Assembly (NCBI RefSeq): GCF_001665235.1
Contig: NZ_LZSC01000082.1
Span: 1-64,000 of the forward strand
Reading direction: 5' to 3'
Length of the DNA: 64,000 nucleotides
From: Mycobacterium sp. 1100029.7
Lineage (GTDB): Bacteria > Actinomycetota > Actinomycetes > Mycobacteriales > Mycobacteriaceae
Shown: positions 58,072 through 64,000 of the stretch, one piece after another
How the letters are laid out: every line of letters starts with the position of its first letter
How positions within the stretch are numbered: the first letter of the stretch is position 1
The notes under the pieces: model-generated
What the model saw: the letters and a program-made list of their open reading frames with translations, nothing else
Databases searched by the model: none
What the model was told of the DNA's origin: nothing
Made by a program: the position numbers and the translations under genes

Positions 58072-59313
58072 TCACAGCGCAGCGTCCAGCAATTCCAGGT
58101 AGGCGTCGACGTCGGCCAGCACGGATTCCGCGGTGTGGACGCTGATCGCGACGGTCTCACCGATGCCGTGTACGCCGTGAGTCAACCCCATCAACGGCGA
58201 CAGGCCCGGGTAACCGGCGGTGAACACCACGCGCGCCTGTCCGAAGCGCAGATCGGCGGCGCCGCGGTTGACGCTGGAAACCACGGTGTTGCCCAGCACC
58301 TGCGCGGGCCGGGCATCACCGTCGAACCGGGAGACGCCCCAGCGCAGTAGCGGGGCGGGCACCGCGGCGAAGGCCCGGTCGCCGGCCATGGTCGCCGGAT
58401 GCTCGAAGCGGCGTCGCGCATTGACCAGGTCGGCGGCGATCCGTTCGGCCCGCGCATCGGGATCGAGTTGCGGGTAGAGCCCGACGACGACATTGCCGAA
58501 GTGATTATTCGCTTGCGGTGCACCGCGTTTAACCATCGGCACCTCGGCGCCCAGCGACTCGGCTCCCGGGCCGAGCAGACGTGACAGCGCGGCAGACACC
58601 GCGGCGAGCACCCCGACGGTGACGGTGCTCGCACGCAACTGCGAACGGTGCCGCACCAGCGTGCGCATCAGCCGGGTGCCCTCCGGGCGCACATTGGTGG
58701 CAAGCGGCGGACGTGAGCCCACCCCGGCCGTCAACAGACCAGCGCGGGTATCGCGAACCAGGCCGCGATGCGCGCGCGCCGCCTGCACGGCCCGCCATGG
58801 AAACAACCCGGGAGACGGCGCCGGCAGCGCCGGCACCGGGGTCGGCCGGCCGAAGAGCCACGCCGCCATCGCCGCGCCGCGAACGCCGTCGGCCGTCGCA
58901 TGCGGTGCCTGCAGCACCGCGACGCATCCCGGACCGTCGACGCCTGGAATGCCGAACACCGGGGTGAACACGTGCAACCGCCACGACATTCGCCGAATGT
59001 CGAGCTGATCGGCGTGCAGGGCGGCCACCGCCGCGAGGCAGCCCTCCCAGCTGCCGTCGACCGGGTCCTGGCAGACGACCTGCTCGGGCGTCACCGCCGA
59101 GGGAACCCACCGCGGATAGGTCAGCGAACTTCCCTCGTGAACCCGCTCGCACAATGCGGGACAGGCGGCGGCCCGGTCGCGGACCTGCTCGACGGCCCGG
59201 CCGAGGTCGGCGGGTTCGCCGTCGAAGGCGTAGACCAGGAATTCGTCGCTGGGGACCTTGGCCGACATCCAGTAGAACTGCGCATCGACGGCCGCCATTC
59301 GGCGCGCAGTCAT
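58072..59313 (-). CDS. WS/DGAT-like protein with altered active site (Rv1125-like)
   Basis: 413 residues from ATG 59313 (MTARRMAAVDAQFYWMSAKV). It follows the condensation-like acyltransferase fold: VDAQFYW, the region LQAPHATADGVRGAAMAAWL where HHxxxDG reads PHATADG, and a C-terminal VVSSVNRGAADLRFGQARVV where WS/DGATs have the NVPGP-type motif. The second His, the likely general base, is kept, while the first is Pro. Function not established; it might bind or transfer acyl groups on a lipid. The gene starts 4 bases after the ephC stop, so ephC and it are one unit. Confidence 0.78.
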   Translation of the reverse strand: MTARRMAAVDAQFYWMSAKVPSDEFLVYAFDGEPADLGRAVEQVRDRAAACPALCERVHEGSSLTYPRWVPSAVTPEQVVCQDPVDGSWEGCLAAVAALHADQLDIRRMSWRLHVFTPVFGIPGVDGPGCVAVLQAPHATADGVRGAAMAAWLFGRPTPVPALPAPSPGLFPWRAVQAARAHRGLVRDTRAGLLTAGVGSRPPLATNVRPEGTRLMRTLVRHRSQLRASTVTVGVLAAVSAALSRLLGPGAESLGAEVPMVKRGAPQANNHFGNVVVGLYPQLDPDARAERIAADLVNARRRFEHPATMAGDRAFAAVPAPLLRWGVSRFDGDARPAQVLGNTVVSSVNRGAADLRFGQARVVFTAGYPGLSPLMGLTHGVHGIGETVAISVHTAESVLADVDAYLELLDAAL

Positions 59314-59317
59314 CGCG

Positions 59318-60220
59318 TCAACCGGGCGAGCCGACGAAGCCCAGCACCCGATCGGCGATCTTCTCGGGTTGTTCGAGCTGCAGAAAATGCCCCGCATGGT
59401 CGATGATGGCCACGTCGCTCCCCGCGGGCAGCACCTTCGCGGTCCAATGCGCGAAGGCCGGGGTCATGCAACCGTCGTCGCGGCCGTGCAGGTACAAGCT
59501 GGGCAGGATCGGCGCCTCGGTCCAGCGCTGATTCAACTCGGCATAGCGCCGCGGCGGTTTGGTGTTACGCAGCGTGGCTCGGTAGGTGCCCAGCGCCGCC
59601 CGCCAGCTCTCCGGTGTGCCGATCGCCGCGTCGACGTGGCGCAGGTCCTCGTCGGACCCGCGGTAGCCCGGCGACCAGCGCCGCCACAGCAACGGCAGAA
59701 TCCACGGCCCGGAACGCTCAGGCAGCAAAGGCAATTGGAAGTAGAACATGTACCAGCTGCGCATCAGCTGGCGCGGCAGTTGCCGGGCCAGCTTGCCCCG
59801 TTCGCTCACCTGGCCCCGGAACGCGGCCGATACCGGCACCGACATGATCACGGCTTTGGTGAACGGGCTGTTCGGGATCGCGGCCAAGCCGGTGGCCGCC
59901 AGCGCACCCCAGTCGTGGCCGATCACCACGTCGCGGTCGGTACCGCCGGCGGCGGCCCGAACCCGCAGGGCGTCATCCATGATGGCGCCGACGTGATAGC
60001 TGCCGTCGTCGGGAATCGACGAGGGCGCGTACCCGCGCATGAACGGTGCGATCACCCGCCAGCCGGCGGCGGCCAGCAGTGGTGCCAGCTTGCGCCAGCC
60101 GTAGGCGGTGTCGGGGAAGCCGTGCAGACACATCGCGATCGGTCCGTCGGCCGGACCCCAGGTCAGCGCCTTGAGGTCCCCTGGAGGGCCCGGCACGTCG
60201 ATCCACCGCGGCTCGGTCAC
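59318..60220 (-). CDS. ephC: Epoxide hydrolase, alpha/beta fold
   Basis: 300 residues from GTG 60220 (MTEPRWIDVPGPPGDLKALT). Alpha/beta hydrolase with the oxyanion motif LHGFPDTAYGW, nucleophile Asp in VIGHDWGALAA, the acid Asp in LYLHGRDDGC and the general base His in DHAGHFLQLE; cap-domain tyrosines occur near RSWYMFYFQ. This set is that of bacterial epoxide hydrolases (nucleophile Asp instead of Ser); Rv1124 is ephC. Adds water to an epoxide, likely of a lipid. Leads a unit with the WS/DGAT-like gene. Confidence 0.9.
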   Translation of the reverse strand: MTEPRWIDVPGPPGDLKALTWGPADGPIAMCLHGFPDTAYGWRKLAPLLAAAGWRVIAPFMRGYAPSSIPDDGSYHVGAIMDDALRVRAAAGGTDRDVVIGHDWGALAATGLAAIPNSPFTKAVIMSVPVSAAFRGQVSERGKLARQLPRQLMRSWYMFYFQLPLLPERSGPWILPLLWRRWSPGYRGSDEDLRHVDAAIGTPESWRAALGTYRATLRNTKPPRRYAELNQRWTEAPILPSLYLHGRDDGCMTPAFAHWTAKVLPAGSDVAIIDHAGHFLQLEQPEKIADRVLGFVGSPG

Positions 60221-60292
60221 AGGGATCAACCTAACGCGTGCGGCTGCGCAGCGCACCGACCGGACTCGGGGAAACTCTAAAACATCACGGCA

Positions 60293-60781
60293 TCAAGGGT
60301 TTTCGCTTGATGCCTCGGCGGCGGCCCGCTCGAGGTCGGCGACGATGATCTTGCGCATGCCGTACATCGCCTGGGTAGCGGCCGTCGCACGCGCCGGGTT
60401 CGGGTGGCTCACCAGCTCGTAGAGCCGCACCGGGATGACCTGCCAGCTCAGCCCGTAGCGATCCTGGCACCAGCCGCACGGGGATTCCTGACCGCCGTCG
60501 GTCAGCCGGTCCCAGTAGTAGTCGACCTCGTCCTGGTCTTTGCAGTCGATCGTGAACGACACCGCGAAGGTGAACGGAAACTGCGGTCCGCCATTGATCC
60601 CGATGAACCGGTTGCCGTCGAGCACAAAGATTCCCGACAACACCGAGCCGGGCTCGCCGGGGCCGGCGTCCGTGGCACGGTTGTACTCCTCGATCCGGGA
60701 GTTGGGGAACACCGAGGTGTAGAACGTCGCCGCCTCCTCGAGGTTGTGGTCGAACCACAGCGACGGCGTGATCGATGGCAT
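60293..60781 (-). CDS. VOC-superfamily (PhnB-like) protein
   Basis: 162 residues. One glyoxalase/bleomycin-resistance unit: MPSITPSLWFDHNLEEAATF, FYTSVFPNSRIEEYNR, FIGINGGPQFPFTFAVSF, then VDYYWDRLTDGGQESPCGWC and DRYGLSWQVIP. These are the landmarks of the PhnB/3-demethylubiquinone-methyltransferase-like group, which despite the name act as metal-dependent or resistance proteins. No partner can be inferred from position. The gene is divergent from bpoB, 83 bases between starts. Confidence 0.87.
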   Translation of the reverse strand: MPSITPSLWFDHNLEEAATFYTSVFPNSRIEEYNRATDAGPGEPGSVLSGIFVLDGNRFIGINGGPQFPFTFAVSFTIDCKDQDEVDYYWDRLTDGGQESPCGWCQDRYGLSWQVIPVRLYELVSHPNPARATAATQAMYGMRKIIVADLERAAAEASSENP

Positions 60782-60864
60782 GTGCGTCTCCTTGTCTGTC
60801 GGGTTTGAGTGATAGACCCCGGTTAACGCCGGAACTCATCGCAGGACTATGTAACGTCAGATCG

Positions 60865-61734
60865 ATGAGCACCGTGAGCAGCAGCCCCCAGACGGTCAGG
60901 TTCGCGGGTATGGGCGGTATCGGCCTGGTCGCCGACGAGTGGAACCGCGACGCCACCGCCGCGGATCGGCCGACGATCCTGATGTTGCACGGCGGCGGCC
61001 AGAACCGGTTCTCCTGGAAGAACACCGGCCAATACCTGGCCGACGAGGGCTACCACGTCGTCGCGCTCGACAGCCGCGGGCATGGCGACAGCGACCGGGC
61101 GCCCGGCGCGGACTACGCGATCGAGACGCTGGAGGCCGACGTCCTGCAGGTTCTGGACGCCATCGGTCGCCCGGTGGTGCTGATCGGCGCCAGCATGGGC
61201 GGGCTGACCGGCATCCTGGTCGCCGACACCGCCGGGCCGCAGCAGGTGACCGGGCTGGTGCTGGTCGACGTCGTGCCGCGGTACGAGAAGAACGGCAGCG
61301 CGCGGATCCGGGACTTCATGCTGACCAACTTGCACGGGTTCGCCTCGCTCGAGGAGGCGGCCGACGCCGTGTCGGCGTACCTGCCGCACCGCAGCAAGCC
61401 GCGCAGCCCGGACGGCCTCAGGAAGAACCTGCGGCTTCGCGACGGACGCTGGTACTGGCACTGGGATCCGGCGTTCATGACCGCGCCCGGCGACGATCCG
61501 GAACTGCGCACCGACAACTTCGAACGGGCCGCTTCGCGCCTGCAGATCCCGATTCTGCTGATCCGCGGCAAGCTGTCCGACGTCGTCAGCCCCGAAGGCG
61601 TCCAGCACTTCCTGGATACTGTGCCCGGCGCAGAGTTCGTCGAGCTGTCGCACGCCGGGCATACCGCTGCGGGCGACGACAACGACGCCTTCACCGACGC
61701 CGTCGTCGAGTTCGTCCGGCGGCTGACCGGCTAA
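60865..61734 (+). CDS. bpoB: Alpha/beta hydrolase, non-haem peroxidase-like
   Basis: 289 residues from ATG 60865 (MSTVSSSPQTVRFAGMGGIG). Serine-type alpha/beta hydrolase: LMLHGGGQNRFSW (oxyanion), nucleophile elbow GASMGG, acid near LIRGKLSDVV, base His in LSHAGHTAAGDD. Family name bromoperoxidase is historical; in mycobacteria Rv1123c is bpoB. Probably an esterase or lactonase in the cytosol. It is convergent with gnd2, with 22 bases between stops. Confidence 0.88.
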   Translation: MSTVSSSPQTVRFAGMGGIGLVADEWNRDATAADRPTILMLHGGGQNRFSWKNTGQYLADEGYHVVALDSRGHGDSDRAPGADYAIETLEADVLQVLDAIGRPVVLIGASMGGLTGILVADTAGPQQVTGLVLVDVVPRYEKNGSARIRDFMLTNLHGFASLEEAADAVSAYLPHRSKPRSPDGLRKNLRLRDGRWYWHWDPAFMTAPGDDPELRTDNFERAASRLQIPILLIRGKLSDVVSPEGVQHFLDTVPGAEFVELSHAGHTAAGDDNDAFTDAVVEFVRRLTG

Positions 61735-61756
61735 TCGACCCGGCTAGTTGCCCGGG

Positions 61757-62779
61757 CTAGTTGGCGGGTTTTTCCGCGTGCCCGCCGAACTGCTTGCGCA
61801 TCGCCGACAGCGCCTTGTTGGCGAAGTCGTCGAGGCTGCGTGAAGCGAAGCGGGACTGCAACGCCGTCGTCAGCACCGGGGCGGGAACACCCTCGTCGAT
61901 GGCCGCGATGGCCGTCCACCGGCCTTCCCCGGAGTCCGAGACCCGGCCGGAGAACTCGTGCAGGTCCGGCGATTCGTGCAACGCGCTCGCGGTCAGGTCC
62001 AGCAGCCAGGAACCGACCACGCTGCCCCGACGCCACACCTCGGCCACATCGGGGATGTCGATGTTGTAGCGGTAGCACTCTGGGTTGGACAGCGGCGCCG
62101 TTTCGGCATCGCCCTTTTCGATGCGGGTGCCGATGTCGGCGTTGCGCAGGATGTTCAGGCCCTCGGCGAGCGAGGCCATCATCCCGTATTCAATTCCGTT
62201 GTGCACCATCTTCACAAAGTGCCCGGCGCCCGACGGCCCGCAGTACAGGTAGCCCTTTTCGGCCTGGGCGACCTCGCCTTCGCGGCCGGGGGTGCGCGGC
62301 GCCGCGTCCACGCCCGGGGCGATCGTGGCGAACAGCGGCTCGGCGTGGGCGAACGAGTCCTCGTGGCCGCCGATCATCAGGCAGTAGCCACGCTCACGGC
62401 CCCACACACCGCCGCTGGTGCCGCAGTCCAGAAGGTGAATCCCCTTCTCGTCCAACAGCTTTGCGTGCTTCATGTCGTCGCGGTAGTAGGAGTTGCCACC
62501 GTCGATCACAATGTCGCCGGCCTCGAGCGTGGTGGCCAGTTCCTCGATCACCGATGTGGTGATGTCGCCCGCGGGGACCATCACCCAGACGACCCGCGGC
62601 GCGGTCATCTTCTCGGCCAGCTCGGCGACCGAATACGCGCCGGTGATCCCGTCTTGGTTGGCCAGCGCCTTGACGGCTTCCTTGTCGTGGTCGTACACCA
62701 CGCCCTCGTGTCCGCCGTCGACGACACGGCGGATGATGTTGCCGCCCATGCGGCCCAGGCCGATCATTCCCAGCTGCAT
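61757..62779 (-). CDS. gnd2: 6-Phosphogluconate dehydrogenase, short decarboxylating type
   Basis: 340 residues, the short form (classical Gnd is ~470). NAD(P) loop MQLGMIGLGRMGGNIIRRVV, DGGNSYYRDD, and the active-site KMVHNGIEYGMM with Lys and Asn. Oxidatively decarboxylates 6-phosphogluconate to ribulose 5-phosphate. It starts 13 bases after the zwf stop, so the first and third steps of the oxidative pentose phosphate pathway are cotranscribed, as in Rv1121-Rv1122. Confidence 0.95.
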   Translation of the reverse strand: MQLGMIGLGRMGGNIIRRVVDGGHEGVVYDHDKEAVKALANQDGITGAYSVAELAEKMTAPRVVWVMVPAGDITTSVIEELATTLEAGDIVIDGGNSYYRDDMKHAKLLDEKGIHLLDCGTSGGVWGRERGYCLMIGGHEDSFAHAEPLFATIAPGVDAAPRTPGREGEVAQAEKGYLYCGPSGAGHFVKMVHNGIEYGMMASLAEGLNILRNADIGTRIEKGDAETAPLSNPECYRYNIDIPDVAEVWRRGSVVGSWLLDLTASALHESPDLHEFSGRVSDSGEGRWTAIAAIDEGVPAPVLTTALQSRFASRSLDDFANKALSAMRKQFGGHAEKPAN

Positions 62780-62792
62780 TGCTCCGGTCTCC

Positions 62793-64000
62793 TTACTGTG
62801 ACGACTTCGTTTTCGGGAACCACGGCTCTTGCCAGTGGCGGTGCCCTCGCACCAGGTTCTGCGCGGCCTCGGGTCCCCACGATCCGGGCTCGTAGGAGTG
62901 GACTTCGCTCGGCTTGTCCAGCAGCGGCTGGACGATGCGCCAAGTCTCTTCGATGCTGTCCTCGCGGGCGAACAGCCCCCGGTCGCCGGTCAACGCGGCG
63001 TGGAACAGCAGTTCGTACGGCGACTCCGCCTCGCCCAGGTCCGTGGCGAACAGCGAGTCCAGGTGCACGTCGTGCCAGTCGCCGTCCACCTGAGCGGACA
63101 ACTGCAGTCGCATACCCGGGTCGGGGTCGATGCGCAGCACGATCTGATTGGGCTCGGTCAATCGGCGGTGGGGCAGGAACGCCAGCTGGGGAACGCGGCG
63201 CAGGAACAACCGCACCTCGGTGACCTTCTCCTGCAGCGACTTGCCGGCCCGCAGGAAAATCGGCACCCCCGACCAGCGCCAGTTGTCGATCTCGGTGCGC
63301 AGCGCGATGAACGTCTCGGTCTGCGAATCCTTCGCCACGCCGTCGACGTCGGTGTAGCCGCGGTACTGGCCTCGCACGCAGCGATCGGGCTGCAGCGGCG
63401 GGATGGCGCGAAACACCTCGGACTTCTTGTCGTTGAGGTCGTCGGCGCTCGCACCGACCGGCGGCTCCATCGCGACCATGGCGAGCACCTGCAGCAGATG
63501 GTTCTGCACGACATCCCGCACTGTTCCGACCTTGTCGTAGAACCTGCCGCGGTCCTCGACCCCGAAATCCTCGGCCATCGTGATGTGGATTTCGGACACG
63601 CTGTGGCGATCCCACAGTGCGGCCAGCGCCTGGTTGGCGAACCGCAGGCACTCGAGTTCCACCACCGGCTGCTTGCCCAAAAAGTGGTCGACCCGCAGGA
63701 TCTGGTCTTCCTCCAGCACCGCGTGGAGGCGCTCGTTCAGCTCGCACGCGGAGTCCAGGTCGTGGCCGAACGGCTTTTCCACCGCGACGCGCGCGTGCTC
63801 GACCAGCCCCTCGCGCGCAAGGTTTTCGACGATCGGCGCGAACAGCGCGGGCGGCATCTCGAGGTAGTACAGCGGGCGGTAGTCCGAGCCGATCATCTCG
63901 GCCAGCCGGTGATAGAGCTCGCCGTCGGTGACGTCGCCGTGCACATAGTCCAGCCGCCCGGCCAGCCGGTCGAATACCGCGTCGTCGATCTTTTCGCCTG
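62793..64000 (-). CDS. zwf: Glucose-6-phosphate dehydrogenase, 3' part (Rv1121-like)
   Basis: The window holds about the last 400 residues; the frame runs off the right edge and the start is outside. Marks of G6PDH: EKPFGHDLDSA, the substrate-binding RVDHFLGKQPV with catalytic His, FGVEDRGRFYDKVGTVRDV and NQIVLRIDPDPG. Oxidises glucose 6-phosphate to the lactone, making NADPH. Expected full length ~466-515. Synteny suggests zwf1. Same unit as gnd2. Confidence 0.95.
   Translation of the reverse strand, partial: GEKIDDAVFDRLAGRLDYVHGDVTDGELYHRLAEMIGSDYRPLYYLEMPPALFAPIVENLAREGLVEHARVAVEKPFGHDLDSACELNERLHAVLEEDQILRVDHFLGKQPVVELECLRFANQALAALWDRHSVSEIHITMAEDFGVEDRGRFYDKVGTVRDVVQNHLLQVLAMVAMEPPVGASADDLNDKKSEVFRAIPPLQPDRCVRGQYRGYTDVDGVAKDSQTETFIALRTEIDNWRWSGVPIFLRAGKSLQEKVTEVRLFLRRVPQLAFLPHRRLTEPNQIVLRIDPDPGMRLQLSAQVDGDWHDVHLDSLFATDLGEAESPYELLFHAALTGDRGLFAREDSIEETWRIVQPLLDKPSEVHSYEPGSWGPEAAQNLVRGHRHWQEPWFPKTKSSQ

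Noticed and set aside
1..64000. tRNA, rRNA and CRISPR arrays
   Set aside because: No cloverleaf with CCA-type end, no rRNA-like conserved blocks and no regularly spaced repeats were recognised by reading; covariance tools were not available.

Overview
The window is chromosomal DNA of a mycobacterium. The evidence is high GC with GC-rich wobble positions, an MmpL transporter, the prpDBC/prpR locus, two WS/DGAT-type acyltransferase genes, a 13E12-type HNH protein, and a gene order that I recognise from memory as the inverse of Mycobacterium tuberculosis Rv1121 to Rv1158. I cannot name the species without a search. Three things point to a non-tuberculous species with a less eroded genome: MmpL13 is one intact gene, prpB is present, and a type III polyketide synthase plus a large oxidative cluster are inserted.

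Layout. 0-5.9 kb: conserved core genes (Ala/Pro-rich exported protein end, DUF1059, HhH-GPD protein, SnoaL-like protein, DUF5302, F420/PPOX enzyme, DUF1697, methyltransferases, GntR regulator, sirtuin). 6.0-13 kb: MmpL13, a small unannotated ORF with a strong terminator, then acyl-CoA genes (SDR, alpha-methylacyl-CoA racemase, crotonase-fold protein). 11.8-17.8 kb: two paralogous NAD(P)-binding proteins around a CPBP-family protein, then a type III PKS / ICMT-like methyltransferase / FAD oxidoreductase operon that looks like an alkylquinone pathway. 17.8-19.8 kb: crotonase and thiolase.

19.9-38.8 kb is the main accessory region. It holds a WS/DGAT, an acyltransferase, two P450s, an aldehyde dehydrogenase, three SDRs, a tandem acyl-CoA dehydrogenase pair, a nitroreductase-fold protein, a MoxR/NorQ-type AAA ATPase with a VWA protein, an AveC-like membrane protein translationally coupled to a signal-less periplasmic-binding-fold protein, and a regulator with two TetR domains. 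At least five transcription units here share a TTGACC-N17-TAnnnT promoter overlaid by a common AT-rich operator-like element, and two more copies lie beside the binding-protein operon and the regulator gene. I read this as one coregulated and probably undescribed system that oxidises a lipophilic CoA-linked or alcohol substrate; the substrate is unknown. 38.8-41.6 kb is a decayed, less GC-rich island: a P450 remnant, a deleted aldo/keto reductase, a TrpB2-like enzyme and a TetR with paired palindromes.

42.3-45 kb: cobalamin riboswitch and metE. 45-47 kb: DUF3556 membrane protein and a small exported protein. 47.2-52.3 kb: methylcitrate cycle prpDBC and its divergent regulator prpR. 52.4-64 kb: amine oxidase, HNH/DUF222 protein, DoxX, PPDK-like protein, WS/DGAT-like protein, ephC, VOC protein, bpoB, gnd2 and the 3' part of zwf. 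No tRNA, rRNA, CRISPR array or complete insertion sequence was seen.
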